From VGDP01 sp964530335 (lineage in GTDB: Bacteria; Pseudomonadota; Alphaproteobacteria; SP197): a DNA stretch of 64,000 bases. Under the pieces are notes generated by a model, which was given only the letters and a program-made list of their open reading frames with translations, did no database searches and was not told where the DNA came from. Below, piece after piece: positions 56,731 through 64,000 of this stretch. Position numbers and translations under genes: made by a program. Numbering within the stretch: the stretch's first letter is position 1; each line of letters starts with the position of its first letter. The stretch spans positions 62,001 through 126,000 of the forward strand of contig CAZGYG010000001.1 in assembly GCA_964530335.1 (NCBI GenBank), read 5' to 3'.

Positions 56731-57507
56731 CTACTGTATCCCGACTACCCCGGCATCGACCCCGATCGCCTGGCCCGACACCAGCCGCCCGGCGTCGGAG
56801 ATCAGGAACAGCACCATCCCCGCCACGTCGTCGGCCGTGACGAAGGCGCGCATCGCCGTGCGTTCCAGATAGATCGCGCGCATGGATTCGACGCTCGTGT
56901 TCTGGGCCCTGGCCTTGGCCGCGATCACCCGGTCGATGCGCGGCCCGGCCACCGGCCCGGGCAGGATCGCGTTCGAGCGGATGTTGTAGGCCCCGAGCTC
57001 GGCGGCAAGCGTGTGGCTGAACCCGACCACGCCCCACTTGGACGCGGCGTAGGGGCTGCGGAGGGGAAACCCGAACCGCCCCGCCGCCGACGAGATGTTG
57101 ACGATCGCCCCGCCGCCCGCCGCCTTGAGCAGGGGTACCGCCCGGCGCGCGCAATAAAACTGGCCCGACAGGTTGACCGCGATGGTGCGGTTCCACTCCG
57201 CCGGCTCGATGGCGTCGACGGCGGCGGTCGGCCCGGCGATGCCGGCGTTGTTGACCAGCGCGTCCAGCCCGCCGAGGCGTGCCGCGCCCTCGGCGAACAG
57301 GCGGTCGACAGCCGTTGGATCGGCCACGTCGCACGGCGTCGTCGTGACGCCCGCGACCTCGCGCGGCAGGCGCGCGAGCGCGCCCTCGTCGACGTCGCAG
57401 GCATGGACCCGCGCGCCCGCGCCGACCAGGGCGCCGACGATCGCCCGGCCGATGCCGGTGGCGCCGGCGGTCACGATCACCCGCTTGCCCTCCAGGTGGA
57501 ACTCCAT
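56731..57507 (-). CDS. SDR-family oxidoreductase, operon gene 1
   Basis: 258-residue classical SDR: TAGATGIGRA, VNNAGIAGPTA, ISSAAGRFGFPLRSPYAASKW with Ser/Tyr-x3-Lys, ILPGPVAGPRIDRVI. The P-G-x-V-x-G-P-R insert resembles sugar-acid or 3-hydroxy acid dehydrogenases. Excellent GGGGGAGG Shine-Dalgarno. First gene of the minus-strand SDR trio, divergent from the binding protein at 57696. Confidence 0.88.
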   Translation of the reverse strand: MEFHLEGKRVIVTAGATGIGRAIVGALVGAGARVHACDVDEGALARLPREVAGVTTTPCDVADPTAVDRLFAEGAARLGGLDALVNNAGIAGPTAAVDAIEPAEWNRTIAVNLSGQFYCARRAVPLLKAAGGGAIVNISSAAGRFGFPLRSPYAASKWGVVGFSHTLAAELGAYNIRSNAILPGPVAGPRIDRVIAAKARAQNTSVESMRAIYLERTAMRAFVTADDVAGMVLFLISDAGRLVSGQAIGVDAGVVGIQ

Positions 57508-57645
57508 GGTGACCTCCCCCGGCCCTCGGCGTTCTTAACATGGCCGCCGGCCCCTTGCGCCCAGTTCCCATGGCGAAGCCTAAGGGGTACGCTCCACCCA
57601 TCGCACGTCGGTTCCGGCCGCGGCGAGCGTTGCGACGCGCCGAAA

Positions 57646-57682
57646 CCCATGTTCAACAATCAAGGCCCATGTTCAACAATCA
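57646..57682 (+). repeat. Two direct 17-bp repeats before binding protein 2
   Basis: CCCATGTTCAACAATCA occurs at 57646-57662 and 57666-57682, exactly 20 bp apart, ending at the Shine-Dalgarno. The spacing of two DNA turns suggests tandem regulator or mRNA-level sites. Confidence 0.5.
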
Positions 57683-57695
57683 GGGGAGGTCGTTC

Positions 57696-58826
57696 ATGTC
57701 CACACGCACGAAACTTTCGCCGGACCGCCTGCGCGACGCGGCCGCCGCCGGCCGGTTGACCCGGCGCGAGCTGACCCGCGCGCTCGCCGCCGCCGGCATT
57801 GTCACCGTTTCGGCGCCGTTCGTGGCCCGACCGTCGCTGGCCGGATCGCTGACCGTGTTCACCTGGAGCGGTTACGACCTGCCCGAGCTGCACCAGCCCT
57901 ACATCGACAAGTACGGCGCCTCGCCGGACTTCTCGCTGTTCGCCGACAACGACGAGGCGATCGAGAAGGTCAAGGCCGGGTTCCAGGTCGACATCGCCGT
58001 GCCGACCGGCTACATGACCGGCAAGTGGCTGGACGCCGGGTTGCTCCAGCCGATCGACACCTCGCGCCTTTCGAACTGGGGCGACGTGTTCGACGAGCTC
58101 AAGACGCTCAAGGGTACCCAGATGGACGGCAAGCAGCTCTCCATCCCGTGGGCGTGGGGCAACTCGTCGGTCGTGTTCCGCACCGATCTGGCGCCCGAGT
58201 ACGTCGGTGCCGATTCGTGGATGATTTTGTTCGACGAGAAGTACAAGGGCCGCATCGCCGCGCGCGACGCCATGGATGGCGTCGTCGTCCCGGCGGCGCT
58301 CGCGCTCGGCTTCGACCCCTACAACATGAACGACGATGAGATCGCGCAAGTTCGCGCGCTCATAGAGAAGGGCCACGAGGTGGCGCGCTTCTATTGGAAC
58401 GACCAGTCCGAGATCGAGCAGGCGCTCGCGGCCGGCGAGGTCGTTGCCGCCTACGCCTGGAACGACGGCTACAAGCGGCTCAAGGAGGCCGGCGTCCCGG
58501 TCGCCTACATGACGCCCAAGGAAGGCATCCTGGTGTGGGTCGACGCCCAGATCGTGCTGGCCAACGCCAGCGCCGATCCGGCGCAGATCTACGACTACCT
58601 CGACGCGACGCTATCGCCCGAGGTCGGCAAGTTCATGATCGACAGCTACGGCTACGGCTTCGCCAACCGCAAGGCGTTCGACATCGCCGATCCGGCGATC
58701 ATCGAAAGCCTCGGCATGAAGAACCCCGAGGAGGTCATGGCCGCCGGGGTGTTCTTCGAGGGCATGGAAGGCGTCTATCGCACCCGCCTGATCCAGATGT
58801 TCGAGGAGGTCAAGGCCGGCGCCTGA
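57696..58826 (+). CDS. PotD-type extracellular solute-binding protein 2
   Basis: 376-residue binding protein; Tat-like leader with RR at 23-24 (LTRRELTRALAAAG). LTVFTWSGYDLPELHQPYID, WAWGNSSVVFRTD, MTPKEGILVWVD and IDSYGYGFANRKAFDIADP mark the PotD/PotF fold. Strongly similar to the orphan at 17299 (NRKAF-IADP, PKEGIL). AGGGGAGG precedes the ATG at 57696. It ends 7 bp from the convergent dehydrogenase. Confidence 0.88.
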   Translation: MSTRTKLSPDRLRDAAAAGRLTRRELTRALAAAGIVTVSAPFVARPSLAGSLTVFTWSGYDLPELHQPYIDKYGASPDFSLFADNDEAIEKVKAGFQVDIAVPTGYMTGKWLDAGLLQPIDTSRLSNWGDVFDELKTLKGTQMDGKQLSIPWAWGNSSVVFRTDLAPEYVGADSWMILFDEKYKGRIAARDAMDGVVVPAALALGFDPYNMNDDEIAQVRALIEKGHEVARFYWNDQSEIEQALAAGEVVAAYAWNDGYKRLKEAGVPVAYMTPKEGILVWVDAQIVLANASADPAQIYDYLDATLSPEVGKFMIDSYGYGFANRKAFDIADPAIIESLGMKNPEEVMAAGVFFEGMEGVYRTRLIQMFEEVKAGA

Positions 58827-58833
58827 GCAGGGT

Positions 58834-59727
58834 TCAAGCATCGGCGGCCGCGACCATCCGGAAGATGCCGGAGAAGTCCAGGCCGCCGTTGCCTTCCGCG
58901 CAGAAGCGGGCGTAGAGCGCCGCCGCCGCGCCACCGAGCGGCGTCGCCGCGCCGACCTGGCCGGCGGCGAGATCGGCCAGCCGCAGGTCTTTCAGCATCA
59001 TCGCCGCGGTGAAGCCCGGCCGGTAATCGTGGTTGGCCGGCGAAGCCGGCAGCGGCCCGGGCACCGGACAGTTGCTGGTCAGCGCCCAGCATTGCCCCGA
59101 AGAGCGCGAGGCCACGTCGAATAGCACCTGGCGGTCGAGCCCGAGCCGGTCGGCAAGCGCGAACGCTTCGCACACCGCGATCATCGACACGCCGAGAACG
59201 AGGTTGTTGCAGAGCTTCGCCGCCTGCCCGCTGCCCGATGGACCGGTATGCACCACGGCCTTGCCCATGGCCGCCAGCACCGGCTCGGCCCGGCCGAACG
59301 CCGCCGCCTCGCCGCCGACCATGAACGTGAGCGTCGCCGCCGTCGCGCCGCGCACCCCACCCGAGACCGGGGCATCGAGCATGGCGTAGCCGGCCGCGCC
59401 GGCCACGCCGGCGATCTCGCGCGCGGTCGCCACGTCGATGGTCGAGCAGTCGATCAGCAACGTCCCGGGGTCGGTGGCGGCGATGGCCCCGCCGCTTCCC
59501 AGATACACCGCCCGCACCTCGGCCCCCGAGGGCAGCATCGTGACGACGACATCGCGGCCGCGCACCGTTTCCGCCGCATCGGCGCCCGGCGCGCAACCGG
59601 CGGCGCGTGCCGCCTCGCGCGCGGACGCCGCCGGGTCGTACGCGCATACCTGATGCCCGGCCTTGACCAGGTTCGCGGCCATGGGCCCGCCCATGTTGCC
59701 GACGCCGATGAAGCCGATGCGCGCCAC
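58834..59727 (-). CDS. 3-hydroxyisobutyrate dehydrogenase-like oxidoreductase
   Basis: 297-residue NAD(P)-dependent beta-hydroxyacid dehydrogenase. GFIGVGNMGGPMAANL holds the Rossmann GxGxxG, DAPVSGGVRGA is the substrate loop, and the catalytic Lys is in GSGQAAKLCNNLVL. Could act in valine breakdown (MmsB), or on tartronate semialdehyde or another sugar-acid semialdehyde; the neighbours favour the latter. GTG 59727 with GGGAGG upstream. Confidence 0.88.
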   Translation of the reverse strand: MARIGFIGVGNMGGPMAANLVKAGHQVCAYDPAASAREAARAAGCAPGADAAETVRGRDVVVTMLPSGAEVRAVYLGSGGAIAATDPGTLLIDCSTIDVATAREIAGVAGAAGYAMLDAPVSGGVRGATAATLTFMVGGEAAAFGRAEPVLAAMGKAVVHTGPSGSGQAAKLCNNLVLGVSMIAVCEAFALADRLGLDRQVLFDVASRSSGQCWALTSNCPVPGPLPASPANHDYRPGFTAAMMLKDLRLADLAAGQVGAATPLGGAAAALYARFCAEGNGGLDFSGIFRMVAAADA

Positions 59728-59821
59728 GTTCGCCTCCCGCCAAGTTCCGCCGTTCGTTAAGCATCTCCGTGGGGTTAGCCGCCGATTGCGCACGCCCGCA
59801 AGGAGCCCTAGAATCACATCG

Positions 59822-59840
59822 AAACGGGATCATTCCGTTT
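59822..59840. promoter_or_regulatory. 19-bp near-perfect operator palindrome in divergent promoter
   Basis: AAACGGGATCATTCCGTTT has 8 of 9 symmetric pairs about a central C. It lies between the divergent dehydrogenase and binding protein 3. A further palindrome, CACACAAGTGTG (59866-59877), lies 25 bp on. The shape fits repressor sites of the IclR/LacI type; no such regulator gene is in the window. Confidence 0.6.
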
Positions 59841-59929
59841 TTCCGGATGCTTGTCATCGTCGCGACACACAAGTGTGCGACGCAGGTTGCCGGTAACAAA
59901 CCCCTCAACGATGTACGGGAGAGACTCAC

Positions 59930-61108
59930 TTGAACACGAAGCTGACCAATGACCAGCGCGGCGCGCTGGCCACGGTGCGGGCGGCGCAGGCCAGCCGCCG
60001 CGCCATCCTCAAGGGCGCGACCGCGCTTGGCGCGGTCGGGCTCCTGGCCCCGGCCTTTTCGCGTAACGCGCGGTCCTCGTCCGGGGAATTGCTGTGGTTC
60101 ACCTGGGAGGACTACGCGCCCCAGCCGCTGGTCGACAAGTTCATCGCCGACACCGGCATCGACCTCAAGGTCACGACGTTTTCGTCCAACGAGGACCAAC
60201 TCAACAAGCTGAAGGCCGCCAGCGGCAGCGGCTGGGACCTGGCCACGCCATCGGTGGCATGGGTGCCCGCCCACGTCGAGAACGGCAACCTCCAGGCGCT
60301 CGACGTGGCCAAGATCCCCAATCTCGCCAACATGTTTCCGAGCCTCCTGACGCAGTCGGAGTCGCTCGGCGCCATTGTTGAAGGCAACCGGTACGCGTTG
60401 CCCTACGACTGGGGCACGGAGGCGCTCGCCTACAACACCGAGTTGGTGCAGCTCGAGTACGGCAAGGCCTCGTTCGGCGACCTCTGGGCACCGGAGCACG
60501 CCGGCAAGATGCTGTGCCGCCAGCGCTCGATCATGCTCGGCACCGGGCTGTGGATGGAAGGCGAGGGCAAGCTGCCCGCGGGCACCATGCGCAACGCTTA
60601 CGCCGACGAGGCGGCCTTCGACCTCGGCTACGGCACGGCCGCCGACTTCGTGATCGCCAACAAGACCCAGATCGTCAACTGGTGGAAGGGCACCGCCGAT
60701 ACGCAGTCCGGCTTCGAGCAGGACGGCGCGGTGATCGGCATGACCTGGGACGGCCCGATCTTCCAGCTCAAGAACCAGGGCCGGCCGTTCAACTACTTGG
60801 CACCCAAGGAAGGCGCGCTGGGCTGGATCGACACCATCGCGCTCACGGCCGGCGCCGAGAACCTCGACCAGGCCTACGAGTTCATCAACTGGTCGCTCAT
60901 CGCGGAAAACGGCGGCCTCGCCTCGGACAACACCACGTACAACTCGGTGGTCCAGGGCTTCGACGCCTACGTCAGCGAGTCGTTCAAGAAGAACTTCGCC
61001 GACGCCTATCCCGGCGATGCCATCGACCGGCTGTGGATGCAGGGCATCGAGCCCACGTGGTTCCTGGAGAAGCGCCAGGGCATGGTGGACAAGATCTCGG
61101 CAGCCTGA
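59930..61108 (+). CDS. PotD-type extracellular solute-binding protein 3
   Basis: 392-residue binding protein with a clear Tat signal, SRRAILKG (22-29). ELLWFTWEDYAPQPLVDKF and ALPYDWGTEALAYNTELVQ identify the spermidine/putrescine-binding class, distinct in detail from proteins 1 and 2. TTG start with GGGAGAG upstream. Followed by a hairpin and the racemase-like gene; potAB come after, so it is the likely partner of that transporter. Confidence 0.9.
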   Translation: MNTKLTNDQRGALATVRAAQASRRAILKGATALGAVGLLAPAFSRNARSSSGELLWFTWEDYAPQPLVDKFIADTGIDLKVTTFSSNEDQLNKLKAASGSGWDLATPSVAWVPAHVENGNLQALDVAKIPNLANMFPSLLTQSESLGAIVEGNRYALPYDWGTEALAYNTELVQLEYGKASFGDLWAPEHAGKMLCRQRSIMLGTGLWMEGEGKLPAGTMRNAYADEAAFDLGYGTAADFVIANKTQIVNWWKGTADTQSGFEQDGAVIGMTWDGPIFQLKNQGRPFNYLAPKEGALGWIDTIALTAGAENLDQAYEFINWSLIAENGGLASDNTTYNSVVQGFDAYVSESFKKNFADAYPGDAIDRLWMQGIEPTWFLEKRQGMVDKISAA

Positions 61109-61129
61109 GCCAGGCTTGACACGTCAAGG

Positions 61130-61161
61130 CGCGCCGCTCCGATCCGGGGCGGCGCGTTCTT
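61130..61161 (+). terminator. Hairpin after binding protein 3
   Basis: CGCGCCGC (61130-61137) pairs with GCGGCGCG (61149-61156), then TTCTT. Probably a partial terminator that lets the binding protein be made in excess. Confidence 0.65.
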
Positions 61162-61179
61162 GCGTTTCGGGGCACGGAA

Positions 61180-62292
61180 TTGCGCATCGTCCGGATCGAG
61201 ACCTTCACCAACAGCTTCATCGGCTTCGTGCGCCTGACCCGGGCCGACGGCGCCCAGGGCTGGGGCCAGGTTTCGACCTACAACTCGGACATCACCTGCC
61301 AGGTCCTGCACCGGCAGGTGGCGCCCCACGTGCTGGGCGCCGAGGTGCCCGACGTCGCGGCGCTGGACGCCCTGCTCGACCGCGTCGAGGAGAAGGAGCA
61401 CAAGTTTCCGGGCTCGTACCTCAAACGCGCGACGGGCGGCTTCGACACCGCGCTCTGGGACCTGTGGGGCAAGGCCGCGGGCAAGCCGGTGGTCGCCCTG
61501 CTCGGTGGCACGCCCGGACCCCTGCGCGCCTACGCCTCGTCGATGAAGCGCGACATCACCCCGGCGGCCGAGGCCGAGCGCTTCGCGCGGCTGCGAGGCG
61601 AACAAGGATTCGACGCCTTCAAGTTCCGCGTCGGCGCGGAATGCGGCCACGACGTGGACGAATGGCCGGGCCGCACCGAGGCGATCGTGCCGGCGATCCG
61701 TCGCGCGCTGGGCGCCAAGGCTTCGCTTCTGGTCGACGGCAACTCCGGATTCTCGCCGCCCCGCGCGATCGAGGTCGGGCGATTGCTGGAAAGCGAAGGC
61801 GTCGAGCACTTCGAGGAACCCTGCCCCTATTGGGAGCTCGAGCAGACGAAGCAGGTGACGGACGCCCTGACCGTCGCCGTCGCGGGCGGCGAGCAGGACT
61901 GCGAGCTGACCGTCTGGCGGCGGACGATCGGCGGGCACGTCGTCGACATCGTCCAGCCGGACATCCTTTACCTCGGCGGCGTGGCGCGGACCCTGCGGGT
62001 CTGCCGCATGGCCCAGGCGGCCGGCATGGCGGTGACACCCCACGCCGCCAATTGGGGGCTGGTGACCCTGTTCACCATGCACCTCCTGCGCGCGATCCCC
62101 AGCGCCGGGAAATACCTTGAGTTCTCGATCGAGGGGCCGGACTACTACCCGTGGCAGTACGGGCTCTACCGGCGCGACCCCTATGGCGTCGCCGAGGGCA
62201 AGGTGTCCGTCGGCGGCGAACCCGGCTGGGGCATCGAGATCGCGCCCGAATGGCTGGCGCGGTCGAGCTACGAAATGAGCGAGTTTCCCTAG
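61180..62292 (+). CDS. Mandelate racemase/muconate lactonizing enzyme family protein
   Basis: 370-residue enolase-superfamily enzyme. Metal ligands are Asp186 (LLVDGNSGF), Glu212 (HFEEPCPYW) and Glu238 (AGGEQDC); base candidates are Lys148-x-Arg150 (FKFR) and His288 (TPHAANWG) with Asp261. This is the mandelate-racemase-type layout, typical of sugar-acid dehydratases and racemases; the substrate is unknown. TTG start. Between a solute-binding protein and potAB, so probably acts on the imported compound. Confidence 0.88.
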   Translation: MRIVRIETFTNSFIGFVRLTRADGAQGWGQVSTYNSDITCQVLHRQVAPHVLGAEVPDVAALDALLDRVEEKEHKFPGSYLKRATGGFDTALWDLWGKAAGKPVVALLGGTPGPLRAYASSMKRDITPAAEAERFARLRGEQGFDAFKFRVGAECGHDVDEWPGRTEAIVPAIRRALGAKASLLVDGNSGFSPPRAIEVGRLLESEGVEHFEEPCPYWELEQTKQVTDALTVAVAGGEQDCELTVWRRTIGGHVVDIVQPDILYLGGVARTLRVCRMAQAAGMAVTPHAANWGLVTLFTMHLLRAIPSAGKYLEFSIEGPDYYPWQYGLYRRDPYGVAEGKVSVGGEPGWGIEIAPEWLARSSYEMSEFP

Positions 62293-62340
62293 GCGGCGGT
62301 CGCCGCTACGATGGCGCGAACGGATCGTGGCGGGAGGGCC

Positions 62341-63432
62341 ATGGACAGCGATCTGATTTTCAGCCATGTCGTGAAGCGGTTCGGCCACTTCACGGCGGTC
62401 GACGACCTGGACCTCACGATCGAGGAAGGCGAGTTCTTCTCGTTCCTCGGCCCGTCGGGCTGCGGCAAGACGACGATCCTGCGCATGGTGTCGGGCTTCA
62501 TCGACCCGAGCGAGGGCACGATCGCGCTGGGCGGCCAGGACCTGGCCAGGTTCGGCCCCAACAAGCGGCCGACCGCGCTGATCTTCCAGAACCTCGCGCT
62601 GTTCCCGTTGATGTCGGTCGCCGACAACATCGGGTTCGGCCTCGATGTGCGCGGCGTGAACAGGACCGCGCGCCAGCAGAGGATCGAGCATCTGCTCGAT
62701 CTCATCGCCATGCCCGGCTTCGCCGATCGCGGCATCGATGAACTGTCGGGCGGCCAGAAGCAGCGCATCGCCATCGCCCGCGCCCTGGCGGTGGAGCCGA
62801 AGGTGCTGCTGCTCGACGAGCCGCTATCGGCGCTCGACCTCAAGCTGCGCCAGCACATGCGGGCCGAGCTGCGCGCCATCCAGCGGCGCACGGGGATCAC
62901 CTTCATCTACATCACCCACGACCAGGGCGAGGCGCTGGCGATGTCCGACCGGGTCGCGGTGATGAGCCAGGGCCGGGTCGAGCAGATCGGCATCTCGTCC
63001 GAAATCTACAACCATCCGGAAACCGCTTTCGTCGCCTCGTTCGTCGGCGAGAACAACCTGTTCGCCGGGCGCGTCGCCGCCACCTCCGACGCGGTGGCCC
63101 AGGTGGACACCGCCTTCGGACGCCTGTCGGGACGCAACCCGCGCGGCCTAAAGCCCGGTGATGAGGCGTTCGTGTTCGTGCGCCCGGAGCGATTGCGCCT
63201 GGCGCCGTCCGACGGCTCGGGCGAGAACGCCGTCGCCTCGACGGTGCTGGGCGAGATGTTCGAGGGCATCACGGTCAACATTTCGCTCGCCAATCCGGAC
63301 GGGCGGCCGATCGTCGTCACAATGTCGAACGACGGCGCGGTGCCAACCTTCGAGGCGGGCTCGCCGCTGACCGCGTACTTCGGGCCGGACCACGCGACGG
63401 TGCTGCCCCAGGGATCCCTCGCCCGTGCGTGA
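62341..63432 (+). CDS. potA: PotA-like spermidine/putrescine ABC transporter ATPase
   Basis: 363-residue ATPase: Walker A GPSGCGKTT, signature LSGGQKQRIAIARAL, Walker B LLLLDEPLSALD, H-loop THDQGEAL, plus the C-terminal TOBE-like domain (about 270-360) with FVRPERLRL. GGGAGG 5 nt before ATG 62341. The binding-site specificity is not set by this subunit, so polyamine substrate is only the family guess. It overlaps potB by 8 bp. Confidence 0.9.
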   Translation: MDSDLIFSHVVKRFGHFTAVDDLDLTIEEGEFFSFLGPSGCGKTTILRMVSGFIDPSEGTIALGGQDLARFGPNKRPTALIFQNLALFPLMSVADNIGFGLDVRGVNRTARQQRIEHLLDLIAMPGFADRGIDELSGGQKQRIAIARALAVEPKVLLLDEPLSALDLKLRQHMRAELRAIQRRTGITFIYITHDQGEALAMSDRVAVMSQGRVEQIGISSEIYNHPETAFVASFVGENNLFAGRVAATSDAVAQVDTAFGRLSGRNPRGLKPGDEAFVFVRPERLRLAPSDGSGENAVASTVLGEMFEGITVNISLANPDGRPIVVTMSNDGAVPTFEAGSPLTAYFGPDHATVLPQGSLARA

Positions 63433-64000
63433 GGCGATCAAGCGGTTCGGCACGCTCGGCGTCGCCTTCATCTTCGGATCGGTGGCGGTGTGGGCGCTGC
63501 TGCTGATCCTGATTCCTCACCTGATGCTGATCGACTACGCCTTCCACGCCAACCCGGGGGCGGTCAAGAAGGGATTGGCCGAACCCGGCATCACGTTCTA
63601 CTCGTTCCTGCCGCTCGTCGATACCGAGGACGACCTGGCGCTGCGCACGTTCATCCGCACGCTGCTGACCAGCGGCGTCATCACCGTGCTCGCGCTCATC
63701 CTCTGCTATCCGCTGGCGTACTACCTGGCCAAGGTCGCGACCAACAAGTGGCTGAGCGTGTTGATGCTCTGCCTGCTCATCCCCTATTGGGTGAACGAGG
63801 TGCTGCGCGCCTATGCCTGGCGCACGCTGATGTCGAAGCTGGGCCTGATCAACCAGCTCGCCGTCGGGGCCGGGTTCCCCCCGTTCGAGTTCTTCAATTA
63901 CGAGCTGCCGATCCTCGATTCGAACATCGCGCTTTTCGTCGGCCTGATCTACTCGTACGTGCTGTTCATGATCTTCCCGATGTTCAACGCGATGGAGAGC
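63425..64000 (+). CDS. potB: PotB-like ABC transporter permease, 5' part (runs off window)
   Basis: First 192 residues of a permease from GTG 63425. IFGSVAVWALLLILIPHLML is the first membrane segment; LRTFIRTLLTSGVITVLALILCYPLAYYLAKV (part: FIRTLLTSGVITVLALILC) and LLIPYWVNEVLRAYAWRTLM follow as in PotB. Its end, including the EAA loop, is beyond 64000. Confidence 0.88.
   Translation, partial: MREAIKRFGTLGVAFIFGSVAVWALLLILIPHLMLIDYAFHANPGAVKKGLAEPGITFYSFLPLVDTEDDLALRTFIRTLLTSGVITVLALILCYPLAYYLAKVATNKWLSVLMLCLLIPYWVNEVLRAYAWRTLMSKLGLINQLAVGAGFPPFEFFNYELPILDSNIALFVGLIYSYVLFMIFPMFNAMES

Overview
The window is GC-rich DNA from an alphaproteobacterium, probably of a Rhodospirillales-like lineage; the order-level placement is an inference. 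The evidence is the sdhE-mfd/recG block, the rpiB-nrdR-ribD-ribE-ribH-nusB-thiL block, a MucR/Ros-family regulator, a CBP3-type cytochrome bc1 chaperone, a K+-independent H+-pyrophosphatase and a liv operon carrying small alphaproteobacterial DUF genes. Starts are often GTG or TTG and genes often overlap by 4 bp (GTGA/ATGA). It is draft assembly: a 100-N gap lies inside mazG and is flanked by an exact 55-bp duplication, so the gap is almost certainly spurious.

Layout. 0-2 kb: 3' end of lipA, a coq10-like gene and mazG (split by the gap). 2-4.3 kb: a GFA-family zinc protein coupled to an SRPBCC/zinc-ribbon/adenylate-cyclase fusion. 4.3-12.2 kb: one long minus-strand run, mltB-rlpA-dacC-tmk-holB-metG-tatD-PhnP-like MBL, with almost every junction overlapping. 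12.2-17.2 kb: a three-subunit molybdoenzyme best matching cytoplasmic sulfite dehydrogenase SoeABC, with a strong leader hairpin. 17.3-20 kb: an orphan PotD-type solute-binding protein, two tandem DUF4440 paralogues with duplicated leaders, the collapsed remnant of a GMC oxidoreductase, an FNR-like box and tRNA-Ser(UGA). 20.2-28.2 kb: a PopA-like REC-REC-degenerate GGDEF protein, a FrnE-like DsbA protein, mfd, sdhE and recG. 28.2-32.7 kb: a palindromic mobile-type repeat, a NIPSNAP-like gene, three SDRs and a glutamate-semialdehyde-aminomutase-like aminotransferase. 32.7-38.6 kb: a cyclase-TPR protein, a solute-binding-protein remnant, fbpA behind a Fur-like operator, a convergent fbpB, the CBP3-type chaperone and a BamE-like lipoprotein. 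38.7-46.3 kb: hppA, a GH46-like protein of unknown role, and the thiL-nusB-rib-nrdR-rpiB block. 46.5-53 kb: mucR, then livK, a DUF6867 gene, livF, livG, livM, livH and a DUF6898 gene. 53-64 kb: glutaryl-CoA dehydrogenase, a TauE/SafE exporter, a three-SDR operon, two more PotD-type binding proteins, a 3-hydroxyisobutyrate-dehydrogenase-like protein, an enolase-superfamily enzyme, and potA/potB running off the right end.

How it fits together. Housekeeping blocks (envelope growth, DNA repair, riboflavin/thiamine, respiration) alternate with an accessory import-and-oxidise layer: PotD-type, FbpA and Liv transporters plus SDRs, a racemase-like enzyme, an acyl-CoA dehydrogenase and a sulfite-handling enzyme. 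This suggests a heterotroph feeding on amino acids, polyamine-like or sugar-acid compounds and perhaps sulfonates. I found no CRISPR array, prophage, toxin-antitoxin pair, secretion system or intact transposase. The most unusual signals are small: two gene remnants that gene callers would miss, a receptor-type GGDEF protein with an intact I-site but a lost active site, a pair of SDRs without the Tyr-x3-Lys dyad flanking an aminotransferase, a dispersed hairpin repeat with a compensatory base-pair change, and several operator-like palindromes in divergent promoters.
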